Below, piece by piece: positions 32,373 through 44,155 of a stretch of 64,000 nt of DNA. The notes below the pieces were generated by a model that saw only the letters and a program-made list of their open reading frames with translations, was not told where the DNA came from and did not search any database. Source of the stretch: Diphasiastrum complanatum. Taxonomy: Eukaryota; Streptophyta; Lycopodiopsida; Lycopodiales; Lycopodiaceae. Location: NCBI GenBank assembly GCA_029204225.1, contig CM055096.1:38009003-38073002 (forward strand). Direction: 5' to 3'. A program made the translations under genes and the position numbers. The number at the start of each line of letters is the position of its first letter. Position 1 is the first letter of the stretch.

Positions 32373-33129
32373 TATAATGAAGACTTCTTAGTTATTGGAT
32401 TGAGATATGTTTGAGCTTGTTCCTATCAGAGTTAGAGTTGCTGCTCTCTTTCACTATAGGTATTTTCAAGGTTGAACTACCTTCCTATGTGAAACACTTG
32501 CAACTATATATGAGATGAATCTCAAATATTCAACAAGACAAGTTATCTAGATCAGACACACAAAGTGGTTTGAGACACTTTGTCTGGTTTGAATCCTACT
32601 TTTGGCACGTGTGAAATGCTTCAAAAGAAAACACTATTGACACTCAGAAGGCTCAAAGGGGGTTCAAATACTTCAAACTCAGTCTTGATCTACAGTTTCT
32701 TGTGTTGGATGTTCAAAACAATGGATTCAGAACAAAGTATAATTGAATCAAATCAAAATGTTGTCACTCAGATTTTGGACCTATCCCTATCCTCTTTAAG
32801 AGCTTATAACTCTTGCTAGACACATCAGATTGATTTGGTTTCAATTTCTATGGAAAGTACAGATCAAATGCTTTCCATCAAACTATAAGACTGCTATCTC
32901 TGGATTTATAAGTAAGGAGAACAAAGGGACTGAAAAACTCTGATTTTCACACGTGTGGAATTCCAGAATTCCGTACTTCCTCAATTCAGGTCTAAAAATT
33001 CAGTTCAAGTCCTATTTGATCCAAATACACTTCAAGGAAGGGTTAGAAAAAGTGCAAAACTGCTTTTTTGCTCGATTAACCTCTCAGTTTTTTGTACAAT
33101 CAGAGTTGTTAGCATGCAAAGCTTAATGT
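32373..33129 (-). other. E leader between primer site and gag
   Basis: No open frame. Roughly 750 bases is long for a copia leader and may include an insertion or an old LTR duplication. It carries ACACGTGTGGAATTCCAGAATTCC near 32948, which is echoed in inverted orientation beside the primer site at 33150-33175. Confidence 0.45.
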
Positions 33130-33142
33130 GGCTCTGATACCA
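33130..33142 (-). promoter_or_regulatory. E primer-binding site (initiator tRNA-Met)
   Basis: The minus strand reads TGGTATCAGAGCC, the canonical plant Met-initiator primer complement, directly after an LTR-like end TTTTGTCA. Confidence 0.85.
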
Positions 33143-33361
33143 TGACAAAATTTCCAGAATTCGCACGTGTGGGGAATATCCACAAGAGTGACTGATCTTA
33201 ATTAAGCTTTGTGATTGCACTATAACCTGATTCTAGATTGATTAACAAAATCTAGTTCAGAAGAAATGGCTAATCCACAATCTAGCATGCTAATCAACAG
33301 CATATAATAGCAATGATCAAAGAATGAAAAAATACAAGATTTCAATGTATGAGCATTAGCC
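33143..33361 (-). repeat. E 5' LTR remnant
   Basis: Sequence to the right of the primer site, starting TGACAAAA on the plus strand. The expected other end (TTTTAACA) is not reached before gypsy D2 coding sequence, so the LTR is truncated at about 33361 or shorter. Confidence 0.45.
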
Positions 33362-33952
33362 TCAACACGAGTTAGAGAGAGAGAGAACTAGAGAGATAAC
33401 AGCCCATTCTAGTACTGTGTCCACGTAAAATAAGACAACATCTGCCAGCTCATCATCGGGTTGGGTTGCAATCTTCTTCCCTTTGATTCGTGACACGTGA
33501 TCTGCCATGTAATGTTGTTTTTCCTTGCGAACTACTATCCGAAAATCAAACTCCAACAACAGAAGTAGCCATCTGGTGATTCTTCCGGTGTTGCAAGTTT
33601 TATTAATGAGATAGAACAAGGGTTGATGGTCCGTATAAAAAGCAAAACGTGTGGCCATCAAGTAGTGTCCAAATTTCTTAACCGCATAGATCATTGCCAA
33701 TGCTTCCCACTCTGTGGTTGAATAATTCATTTCGATATCACTGAGCTGTTGGCTTGCAAATCGGATCGGAAAATCCTTTTTGTGTTCACCTGGCTGGGTT
33801 AAGACTACTCCAACTGCATACTTCAACGCGTCCGTATGCACGTGGAACTCAATGGACCAATCGAGAATCAAACCATGTGTCACCCAGAATTGACATTTTT
33901 TTGGATTCAGGGAGATCTGGTATTCACGGCATTTTTGTAACACCTTCTCCAA
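33362..33952 (-). pseudogene. Gypsy D2 RNase H
   Basis: An open frame of 196 codons begins with the RT thumb segment CREYQISLNPKKCQFWV, skips the usual spacer, and carries RNase H motifs FHVHTDALKYAVGVVL, YSTTEWEALAMIYAVKKFGHYL and FYTDHQPLFYLIN, then ITRWLLLLLEFDF. The catalytic acidic set (TDA, E, TDH) is visible. A deletion removed the segment between the thumb and RNase H. No integrase follows on the left, where copia E begins. Confidence 0.85.
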
Positions 33953-34097
33953 GTTGGATAAGTGTTATGAGTCTGGTCCATGCATGCACAGATCGTCCAA
34001 GAAAATTTTCAGAAAGTTTTGCAAATAATCTTCGAATGTCGCCTGCATGACTCGCTGGAAAGTGCTTGGGACATTGCAAAGTCCGAATGGCATCACT

Positions 34098-34784
34098 TTA
34101 TAGGCATAGGTTTTCCATTCCGTGGTGAATGTTGTTTTGTGTTGGTCCTAGGGGGCTATCTTCACCTGATTGTAGCTGCTGAAGCCGTCTAAAAAACTGT
34201 AGGCCTTGGCGCCAGCTACTCTGTCGAGGACACTTTCCGTAAATGGTAAAAAAAAAATGGTCCTTTTTGGTGACTGCATTTAGCATCTTCAGATTCACAC
34301 AAATGCGCATTTTGCTATTCTTTTTGGGTACTATAACTATCAGTGATACCCATTCCGTGTGCTCGATTTTATAGATGAAATCTGCATCCATCAGTTTCTG
34401 CAACTCCTGCTTGATCAGTTTTGTATAATTCGGGTTGCAGCGGAAGTAACGACTTACCTTGGGGACTACTCCGTCCACCAAGGGTATGGTGTGTTGGACT
34501 ACTGTTGGTGGAATGCCTTTCAGGTCACTATAACTCCAGGCAAAACAGTCTTTATACTCCACCAACAATGATCGTAGTCTCTTGAACTGTGTGGGTGTTA
34601 ATTTCTCTCCCACATGCACTATCTTTTCTTCTTCACCTGGCTCGGCAAGGTTCATCAGCTGTGTTCGCGCAGGTCCCTCGAAGACTTGTTCTGCTGGTGC
34701 CTGACTTTGATCAGGTTCTCTCTGGGCTTGCGACATCATGATTACCACGTCGTCCAAGGTATAGTTCTTGAAAGTCTCGAGCAT
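34098..34784 (-). pseudogene. Gypsy D2 reverse transcriptase N-terminal half
   Basis: Shows LLVEYKDCFAWSYSDLKGIP and QHTIPLVDG, the pre-RT motif, then SLIVIVPKKNSKMRICVNL and LNAVTKKDHF, the RT fingers (usually VCVDYR-LN). The frame shifts after the fingers, so the palm is read in pieces at 33960-34180; the YxDD site is not cleanly seen. Confidence 0.8.
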
Positions 34785-34851
34785 CTCGTGAACTGGTGCT
34801 CATCGAGATTCCTCTTTCAGCATATTGATCTTAGCCCGACTGGTCATTTTT

Positions 34852-36075
34852 TTATTTTCTGTATGACACTGTATCTGAGTCCAACTTGATTGACTTCAAG
34901 GATGCCAATACTTTCTTTTTGCTCTTTTTTGTCATCTTGGTGGATTCGTCCTTGTTGTCCTTCATCGGGACTGTCGTGACATTCGCCTCATGGTTGCGAA
35001 TATCCACATCCACTATAGCTATTGCCTCATCGGGTAGATCACTCCAACGGATCACCTGGTTGTAGCACTGCTTCAACTGATTCTTCTTATTCGCAGGTGC
35101 CTTGGGTGGATCGATCCTTGAGACCTTCGCCATAACAGACTTTTGTGGTGGTTGAGCTGTCGTGGATGATCCGTCATCAGCTTTGGGTACAATAGGTTTC
35201 ACTGCCCATGTGGTTGGATCAACCTTTACAGCCTGCTCTATGTTCTCGAAGGTGAGTTTTCCCGTACTCCACTTGTGTACTACTTGCACAGTCCTCAACC
35301 ATGGTCTTTCTAGTAAAACACAGTATGCAGATGGAGATTCAGGTATATCCATGACTACAAAAGTAATCACAAACTGCATGCCCGCTATCTTTACAAGGAT
35401 ATCGGCAACTACACCTTTTGGTTTCACACAGGATTGATCTGCTAGCTTGATGGCGAATCTTGCTGGCTTCAATCCTTGTAAACCCCATTTTTTGTACAAA
35501 GTAGTGGAGATCAAATTGACACCCGATCCTCCATCTACCACTGTCGCCTCATCCTTGTATCTCTTGTGTTTGATTGGCAAAGTGATGTTGTGTTCCTTAC
35601 TTTCCCATGCTGCTCCGATGTGGAGGACGTTACTTTTTTCTTCATAGCCCATACAATATATGGGGTCAGGTGCTACTGGATCCTCATTCGCTTTGGCCCA
35701 TTCAGCTAGAAGGCTTTTTGCTTGTGGTGCAATCTGCAGTAGTTCTCCGAGTGGTAAACTAACACGGCTTGATAGTAAAAGTGTGAGCCTTTCAGTGCGT
35801 GGTTCCTCGGGCTCCACGATGTGAAAAGGTGGTTCATGTTCGTGCAACCGATCATTCTGATCAGTGCGCAGTGGTGAGCCCGTTTGTAGTTCCCGTTCGA
35901 TGCCAACTGGAGGTTCCGCAGGATTATCTCTTTCTTGCTCTTTTTCCTCCGCTTGTGCTTTCTGTACCCAATGTCTTATTTTTTGGTACTGTCTTCTTTC
36001 TTGTCTCACATTCGGGTATGACGCTGAAGTTGAGGGATGGTCGTCAGTGAACGATGGTGGTGGTGAGGGAGCCAC
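34852..36075 (-). CDS. Gypsy D2 aspartic protease frame, 407 codons
   Basis: An open frame whose N-terminal third is charged and low-complexity. The middle part carries the retropepsin core: RYKDEATVVDGGSGVNLISTTLY (catalytic D in DGGS rather than D-T/S-G), VKPKGVVADILVKIAGMQF (flap region) and YCVLLERPWLRTVQVVHKW (the GRPWL motif, here ERPWL). DGGS-type sites are, as far as I recall, found in a group of plant gypsy elements, so this need not be a defect. It ends in a lysine-rich tail before the RT frame. Confidence 0.85.
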   Translation of the reverse strand: MAPSPPPSFTDDHPSTSASYPNVRQERRQYQKIRHWVQKAQAEEKEQERDNPAEPPVGIERELQTGSPLRTDQNDRLHEHEPPFHIVEPEEPRTERLTLLLSSRVSLPLGELLQIAPQAKSLLAEWAKANEDPVAPDPIYCMGYEEKSNVLHIGAAWESKEHNITLPIKHKRYKDEATVVDGGSGVNLISTTLYKKWGLQGLKPARFAIKLADQSCVKPKGVVADILVKIAGMQFVITFVVMDIPESPSAYCVLLERPWLRTVQVVHKWSTGKLTFENIEQAVKVDPTTWAVKPIVPKADDGSSTTAQPPQKSVMAKVSRIDPPKAPANKKNQLKQCYNQVIRWSDLPDEAIAIVDVDIRNHEANVTTVPMKDNKDESTKMTKKSKKKVLASLKSIKLDSDTVSYRK

Positions 36076-36160
36076 TTTCTTCCTCTTTTGTGCTTGCGTC
36101 TTTTGGGAGCAGGATAGGTGAATCTCCTGCTAAACTCCTGCTATTTGTGGCTAGACTTGG

Positions 36161-37093
36161 TTATCTAGGCAATAGGCTGGCCTCTTGCATCGAAACTTGT
36201 AAAGCCAAGTCTAGTTCGGTGAATGAGAATCCATCTAGATCTAGTTGTGGTCCTTCAACTAGTTGTGGCTCTAGCTGAGGTTCGATCAAAAGGTCCTCTA
36301 ATATGACATGTTTTTCTTCAATGGTATCTAGTTCTGATGGTGTATGGTCTTTCCTTTCACCCTCATTCTGTTCAAGAGACTCTAACAATGCATCTATGGC
36401 ACTAGCAAGTCCTTTTTCAGTCATTACTTCAAGTGTCTCTATCGACCTATCGTGCTCATAGAGAATTTCCCGCTCCTCTTATTCTAGAGGAGGCATCTCA
36501 GTATCGTGCATAAGATCTGCAAAATACAAGTTGGTAGTTTCATGGGACTCCTCCTGTGGGTACTCCTCTACTATATTGTTAGAAGATCCTAAGCTCTCAT
36601 CATCGATGATGGGTTGATATGGGGTTGTGCCTCCATCATTCATGGACGTTTGGTCAACATCAAGTGATGTACTTAGTTGGTCAGAAGATAGTTCATTCCA
36701 CCCATTTGTTGATGGCTCACTAGTCACACTAGTGGATTGGTCTATCCTATCAAGGAGGGGATCATATATGCTATGGCTCAAGGGGGTAGTCAATATCCTT
36801 TCTCTCTCAGCATAATCTGGCGTTCTAGATTCATGGCCCACGAGCGCCAGGTTTCTGTCACTATTCTCTCCATTGCAATTATTTCTACATGCAGGGGTTG
36901 GCATATGTAGCCTTTTGATTATTGCCCTATCCTCTACAATGCCAAACAACCAATATTTGAAACTCCTGTAGATGGAATTTGTTCTACTAGGTGTTGGATA
37001 TGCAGTTTCTACACCTATGTATCCATAATGCTCATGTAGTAGGTCCTCATCCATGGCTCTTCCTATGTGATAATCGTTTGTGGTATATTTCAA
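36161..37093 (-). pseudogene. Extra acidic reading frame in gypsy D2
   Basis: Two open blocks (37093-36479 and 36424-36161) lie in the same frame and are separated by a single TAA, then 18 in-frame codons, so about 310 codons were once continuous. The protein is acidic and serine/threonine-rich (SSDQLSTSLDVDQTSMNDGG, DTIEEKHVILEDLLIEP) with a few Cys but no known domain. It sits between the zinc knuckle and protease. It may be a disordered gag-pol spacer or an added frame; no function is assigned. Confidence 0.6.
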
Positions 37094-37232
37094 ACAACAA
37101 GTGTAATTGTAAGTTCAAATGATCATCGTTGGATCTCTATCTACATTTACGACTCCGTTTAGTAGCTTTTAAGATGTCTTGTTTCTAATCATATCCTATT
37201 TTATGCTCTAGCAAACCAATTTGTAGTGGTGT

Positions 37233-37517
37233 TTATCGCTTCGTAACTCTTTGGACTAGTTTCCCCCTACGCTTCTCATCTTTCTTCTGAATTCGACAAG
37301 TTCCTTTTAGATGGCCTACCCTATCGTAGTATCCACATATTGTATTCCAACAATTATTAGTGGCATGATCTTCTTGGCAATACCGACACAATGGTATGGA
37401 CTGATGGGCATAGTGGTGATTGATCAACTCTTGTTGATTCCAAAGTCGTCTCACATCTAGAGTCAAAGCTAACAATGTTGCATGCATATTTCTCAAATGT
37501 TGTTTGACCATCTCCAC
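37233..37517 (-). pseudogene. Gypsy D2 gag zinc-knuckle region
   Basis: Contains LCRYCQEDHATNNCWN, a CCHC-like knuckle, and a second degenerate one (ICGYYDRVGHLKGTC, where one Cys is Tyr), followed by a basic tail KKDEKRRGK. Two knuckles and a basic tail are typical of gypsy nucleocapsid. Confidence 0.7.
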
Positions 37518-37970
37518 TAATTCATGACGCTCAATCTTAACCTTTTCATCAGGGTTCGTTCAATAGCCTTGCCTAGATAGGTACCCACGTAAGAGTACCC
37601 CTAGCCAGGTGAAGAAGTCGATTGATCGAAGACATAGGGTCCTCATCTGGTTAGGAGCTACTGCCTATAAATTTGTTGGGCCCGTAGGATGCCAACCATA
37701 ATCGTTCTAGATCAATACCACATCTATGATCCTCGCTATCAATTTCACATAGTAATGGCTCATCTAACAGGTGGTATTCAATCATCAACTCAAAGAATGC
37801 CCCTGACAATTCATTTGTGGGACCAGCACACATCATTGTGTGATGTTAACTACCTCGACATTCAATACCAAGGTTGACGGTCTTGACAATACACTCATTC
37901 AACCAACAAATTTCTAATACATCTTCATTGTAGGCCATCGTATTTCAAACAATACTCCATTATCAAATTA
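37518..37970 (-). pseudogene. Gypsy D2 gag N-terminal region
   Basis: Broken minus-strand frames, including FFELMIEYHLLDEPLLCEI and a possible start ATGGCCTACAATG near 37940. Capsid similarity is too weak to name motifs; the assignment is by position. Confidence 0.45.
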
Positions 37971-38122
37971 CTCCCGGCAGATGCACCAATGTTAGGCGTT
38001 TGGCGGGTCAGATAACATAAGCAACCCGCAAATCGCTAATCCGTACAATTCACAGCCCTAAGTATAGATAATCGCCCTCAAACAATAGCCCATTATCAAA
38101 TTCCTCCCGGCAGACGCACCAA
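37971..38122 (-). repeat. Duplicated LTR-end/primer site of D2
   Basis: The primer-site sequence TTGGTGC(A/G)TCTGCCGGGAG appears twice on the minus strand (37971-37989 and 38104-38122), each following an LTR-like end CCTAACA and each followed by AATTTGATAATGG. The copies are 133 bases apart. The sequence resembles a tRNA-Asp-type primer complement. Confidence 0.8.
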
Positions 38123-38470
38123 TGTTAGGGCCTATTTTGACGGGGGGCTGGTCCAACCAAAACGTCCTAAAAGGGTCAAGGGGCCCCACCTCTAATGACG
38201 GTTCGGCCTTGTGTGAGCAATAGAGGATTTGCCACTTCCAACCCTGATGGCCTTCTCTATTGCCCCGTTCTCCCCAACCGATGAGGGTTTTCCAAGCTCT
38301 CAGAAACACGGTTGCAAGGAGGGGGTGTTGTCAGTTTTGGTGCAATGATTCACTAGCTTTCTAGGGTTACGGTTCTGTAAAACTTCTGATTACTAATTCG
38401 CATTAGGATCTTGCTAATGTCTCTTTCCCCATTGAATTCGACTTACAGCTAGTAAAAATCTTACATGGGC
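38123..38470 (-). repeat. D2 5' LTR, part
   Basis: Starts TGTTAGGG and is similar on the minus strand to the D1 LTR at 24990-25295. The outer end could not be located; similarity fades by about 38470. Confidence 0.65.
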
Positions 38471-39360
38471 TTTAAACCAATTTATTGCCTATGATGTGCT
38501 CGTGGGATGCAAGTTATACACACCGCTTTGTTTGATAAGCAGTGGTATTTTTGCCGACCGTCAGGTCTAGGTATTTCGTTAGACAGTACCGATGGCGGGT
38601 GTGACTAGTGTGACGCTTAACCAAGGCGGTGTATTTCAACCACGGATGCTAGACGGCCCGCTCTGGTGTTTCACAAAGGTCGGGTTCAGTTGATACGTTT
38701 CATAATTGGCAAAACCCGAAAAAACGTTTCACAACTTAACGATTCTGTATAGTCATTTTACTAACCGGAAAATATGTCAGACGACTTAGTAAAACATCAA
38801 ATTGTGAAAAAAATCCTTTTCTTACTCTTCCCTAACACATGTAATCCAATGCGACGTTAACAACACATGGCCCAAATTTTTTCCAGTTTCATACATTGAA
38901 AACAACAACAAATAGGTAAATCACTCATATATACCCACAGCCTAGCTATAATCTCAATTCAATTTTCGTACTCGTGATAGTGCCAAATGCCTCAATATTG
39001 ATACCAAAACTAATTATTTGGTTAAGGGAATGCGAATGTATGATTCAATCACCCTAGGAACGATGGACTCAAACATAATACACACCCAACAATGATGGTT
39101 TTATCGTTTTAAGTCTTACCTCAATGTGCCATTAGGTAGCCGTTGCGTGGAAACTCTAGTCATGAACCTAGTAGCAAAAATCAAAGTCAGGCATATTGAT
39201 GTAGTTTTCTTCACTTTACGCATGTCCGATCTAATTGGTGTAAAAAAAGAAAATGAAGAAAATTAAAGTTTCTAGATTATGAACGGTACGATTGAAATGT
39301 TAACGGTTCAGTTGAGAGAAAACTGAACCGAAAGTCTGTAAAAAAAAAAAAAAACAGGCC
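38471..39360. other. Non-coding stretch, possibly more LTR
   Basis: No open frame above background. It may include the outer part of the D2 LTR, as no LTR end was found, but this is unproven. Confidence 0.3.
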
Positions 39361-40120
39361 AAAAAGATACAATGGCTAAAAAAATCAGCAACCCATCACT
39401 CACACCAAGCCCTCAAGCAATCCATCTCACTCATTCAAGATATAAGCCAACTAGTATGACAATGGACTACAACCAACCAACCAACCCTCACCATGAAATC
39501 ACTCTCACCCATCAATCCTCTCAACAAAAGCAAGTAAACATCCTCTCCAAGTAATTTGAAGCACTCAACTATGAACTCACACTAGTAATGAGGTCCAAGC
39601 AATCAACACAAACAACCTCAATCTCTCAACTCCTCAATATGAGCAAGCAAGCACAGTAAGTAACATCACTCCACTACAAAACAACTACAACTCTCAACTC
39701 TCAAACATACCCACTCCTAGAAATACTAACACACAAAAGTACTAACATACACAAGTACTAACATTTCACGTCATCTCATTATTATCCAACTATCATTGAG
39801 CTATTTCAAGCAACTCACAATCCTTCTAACCAACCCACCACCATTGAATTCACCTCAAGCAATCAATCAAGCCAAAGTTTAGAATACACCTTACTAACTT
39901 TGGAGTTAACAACACACAAGCAACAAACAGACATGAGGGCATAAAGCAACCATTAACCTCCCACAAAATACTAACCCACATTGCAAGTGACTAACATTGA
40001 GCAACTAACATTCACAACAATTAGCCACAAAATGGAATTAACTTCAAAGCACACTCAAACAAGCAAGCAACTCTCAAAAGTGCCAACTCCTAAAAGTACT
40101 AACATACAAATACTAACATG
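39361..40120. other. G-poor, A/C-rich low-complexity stretch
   Basis: The plus strand is strikingly short of G and rich in A and C, with recurring CTAACA, CAACTC and CAAGCAA words. No gene. Words such as AAGTACTAACATACAC recur irregularly. Confidence 0.75.
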
Positions 40121-41180
40121 TGAAATACAAGGAGTTGGCTCCTTCTTATAGGAAAATCCAATGCATCCCCTTCACAATGCCATCTTGCCATTCTTCATGC
40201 CCTTCAAGCTCTCTTTGTCATTTGTCCCCAACCCATTGGATAGTACACCTAGGGGAGTGGTGCATTCAAGGCTCTCTTCCAAAACTAGCCAAGATGCCAT
40301 TTTTGTCAAAGGCTAGGGAGGCCATTCAAGTTTCCCCTTTTGTACACCCTAGAAGCCCAAAATGTCAATGGCTAGTGGGTGTACCTCCTAAGTTTCATAG
40401 CCTCCAAGGTGTTTTGGCATTTATTATCCAAATTTTGGGTGAGGCCCTTTTCAACCCCTATTTTTAGTAGGCGGCCTTCGTTTTTCTTTGGATACCTGTG
40501 TTTTTGGCCTTTCTTCGATTTTTCAAGGGCCGTGCGCCTACTGCTCATTCATCTGGGTTTTTAGTCTATTGGGTAGCCACTTGGCCCACACATTTTGTTA
40601 CTTGCCCGTAAATCGACCAAACTTTGCCGTTAGGGTTTCTGTGACTCTTTGACATTGAATCCATATTTCTCGGTCCCGTTTTTACCCAAAACTTTTCTTT
40701 CTCGGTTTTTTCTTTGTTGACTTTTTTTTGGCATTCATGACTAGGGCTCCCACGACAACACGGTTTCACTGAAAAATACACTGAGTGATCATATATTAGT
40801 AAAAATGGACTCAATACATGGTGAGATTTTAGCACGGTCATACCGGTTATTTTTTTAGAACTGGCCATTTTTTTGAAAAGCCGTAAAATATTTATCGACC
40901 ATTTCTAAGGCCGCAAAAGTTGCTCTAACCTCATTTAGGACGGGCTGGGACCCAATTCTAGGTGGACCGGCACTCTTGGCTCGTTCTTACAAAACTTGAC
41001 CACAAAATATTTTTGACGATTTTTTTGAAAAGTCAATTTCTTACTTTTAAACTGTGTTTAGCCACTTTAGGGGTGGGCTGGGACCCACACCTAAGGCAAA
41101 TTTGTGCCGATTTTTCTCTAATAGGGCTTTACATGGCGAACTTAAACTTCAATATTAGCCCAATTTTTTGTGCGGAAATA
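40121..41180. other. Non-coding stretch with two diverged similar blocks
   Basis: Blocks at about 40925-40980 and 41050-41095 share GG-GGGCTGGGACCCA-CCTA, suggesting an old tandem duplication. No protein domain. Confidence 0.4.
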
Positions 41181-41189
41181 TCAGCTAAC

Positions 41190-41540
41190 ATTCTAGTAGA
41201 GAACATCAAGTGGTGTTCTCCAATAATACCTTACACCAAGAAGAACTCCACATGCATTCGCGTGTGTGTGGATTATAAGAGGTTGAACAAACAGACTAAG
41301 AAGGACTACTACCCATTGTCGTTCATAGACCAAGTCCTAGAAGAAATGGCAAGAAGAGATCGGTACTCTTTCATGGACTGTTTCGCAGGCTATAATCAGA
41401 TAGCCATAGCAGAAGAGGATAAATTGAAGACCACCTTCACAATCATTTTTGGGATTTTCGCTTGCCATGTCATGGTTCTTGGGTTGACTAATGTCCTTGG
41501 AACCTATCAGAGGTATATGAACAAACACTTCGAGGAGAGT
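41190..41540 (+). pseudogene. Gypsy reverse transcriptase fragment
   Basis: Plus-strand frame with RVCVDYKRLNKQTKKDYYPL, FIDQVLEEMA, YSFMDCFAGYNQIAIAEEDK and KTTFTIIFGIFACHVMVLGL, the fingers-to-palm region of Ty3/gypsy RT (usually FGTFAY-R-PFGL). It ends before the YxDD site. It is isolated, with no other domain nearby, and opposite in strand to D2. Confidence 0.85.
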
Positions 41541-41556
41541 CTTAGACGAAAGATTG

Positions 41557-41640
41557 GTGAATTGCTTGTTTTTGTAACCAAAGATCTTTTGATGATTTGG
41601 ATCTAAATTGATCCCAAATCTTTCACATGGTATCAGAGCT
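41557..41640 (+). promoter_or_regulatory. Copia F LTR end and primer site
   Basis: TGGTATCAGAGCTT at 41628, right after TTTCACA, is a canonical initiator-Met primer site. About 70 bases before it may be all that remains of the LTR. The copia RT fragment at 43692 on the same strand may belong to this element. Confidence 0.6.
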
Positions 41641-41975
41641 TGTGTTTCAAGTTATGAAGGAGGCATTCACATCCATCAATGATTTGGAGAAGATATCAAT
41701 GCTAGGGCATGCTAGCTACACCAAAATCGAGTTTCTTGCATATGTAGATTGGATCTTTTGTAGATCTAAACTCTATTTAGGGTTATAATCTTGATCAATT
41801 TTGATTTTTGAATTCACATACTGGATTTGGCCAATTTTTGGATCATTAGGAAAGCCTAAGTGGTGTCTATAAGATGCATATCAAGATTTGAGCATTTGCA
41901 TATAGATTTTGAAATAATCAATTTTTTGTGATTTTGTCAAGACCTAATTTGTTTTTATAAAATATTGATGCACTG

Positions 41976-42915
<940 letters not shown>

Positions 42916-43691
42916 AAACACTTGCATTGTCACTTCAAAGATCATAAACACAAAATCACTTCAATTATTTGCATGGAGCCAACTATTCCATTTTTGCTTC
43001 AATTATCCACATTAATATTTCGATTCATATGTAACTTTTAACACGTACAATTATGAAGTACAAGTGCTTGCTTGCAAAGGTAAAACTTCTTGTTCTTTCT
43101 CAAATGAGCATGATGGATGTTGAGACAAATCAATATTGTAAGCTGCTTGCTACACATGGAACTCTATTTTCTACTTCATGTGAATATCTTATCATACAAT
43201 TTTCTCAACCTCTTGGACAATACTTTGACATATAACTTCATACTTTGGCCTATAGCTTCATAGCCAACTCTATTTTCTTTGTTGTTGATTTAGAATTATA
43301 ATCCAAGAATGAGTTTTTCTTTGGATCGATTCATTAATCTCTCGTTATTCAATAACTTTTTAAAATAAATTATGCTTGTTGCAACATCTTTGTATTTGTA
43401 GCGTCTAATTATATTTATATTCTTTGCATTGGCCATATAAAAGGTGGTACTTGAATGATCGATGTGCATGATGTCCATGTGTGGTCCGCCTTATCATTAC
43501 GAAACTAGGCAAATATCTTTTTTTTAACAACCAATCTACTAGTGCATCCCAAAACAACATGGGACGAGCATTCTTTTTTCAAGTTTTAGCACTTGCTAAT
43601 TTAACCACCTAGCTATCTCACATAAGGTGTTTTAAATTTTGTCGTCTACAAATTCGAAAATCTGATTTTTGTTTCATTTATCAATCAAAAT

Positions 43692-43925
43692 ATGCTACTT
43701 AATATTGATAGATTTTGTATGAAGAATTGCAAAAGTGTAGACACTCTCATGGAGTATGTTGTAAAAGTTCCAACAAAAGATATGAAGCATCCTATGATGA
43801 CACCACTCTTTTTAGGTTCATTGATATGGATCACTACTACAAGATATGATCTTAGCTATAATGTGGCCGACTTGAGTCAATTCATGCAAAGTCCAAATTG
43901 GACCAATATCAGCAATGCGGAATAA
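43692..43925 (+). pseudogene. Copia RT C-terminal fragment
   Basis: Reads NCKSVDTLMEYVVKV and FLGSLIWITTTRYDLSYNVADLSQFMQSPNWTN, the copia segment normally reading NCK--STPME and SLIYL-TRPD. It stops before RNase H. No other pol domain adjoins on this strand. Confidence 0.8.
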
Positions 43926-44155
43926 CTTCTTATCCACTTCATTAGGTGTAGTAAATGACTTGCAATTAGACTTATGAAATCTTTTTAGAATTTCTTAAGT
44001 ACATATACTTTGTGAAATCTAATATCATTTGCATTTTGCCATACTTCTACTCCTAAACACTAATGCGGGATTTGAAATAGTTCTCACAATTTTTTTGGAA
44101 AGATAATAACTATCTATGCATCCATACCATGCTCATGGTGCCTGTATGAGGCCAT

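Larger units (their letters stand above)
28383..33142 (-). mobile_element. Ty1/copia E, mostly full-length body
   Basis: Minus-strand order: primer site 33130-33142, leader of about 750 bases, gag (Met 32372), zinc knuckle, protease, integrase, RT, RNase H, polypurine tract. Different from A and B: the RNase H has CEAEY and the LTR starts TGTTAAAA. It is the least decayed pol in the window, but stops in gag and RT and a changed integrase residue make it inactive. Confidence 0.85.
33362..38470 (-). mobile_element. Ty3/gypsy D2, 3'-truncated
   Basis: Minus-strand order: LTR part (38123 rightward), primer sites, gag with zinc knuckle, an acidic frame, protease, RT and RNase H. Integrase and the 3' LTR are absent, replaced by copia E. 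LTR similarity makes it a relative of D1. The right limit is approximate because the LTR outer end was not identified. Confidence 0.82.

Noticed and set aside
34359-36278. Several plus-strand frames of 60-90 codons
   Set aside because: Shadows of the minus-strand gypsy D2 gag-pol.
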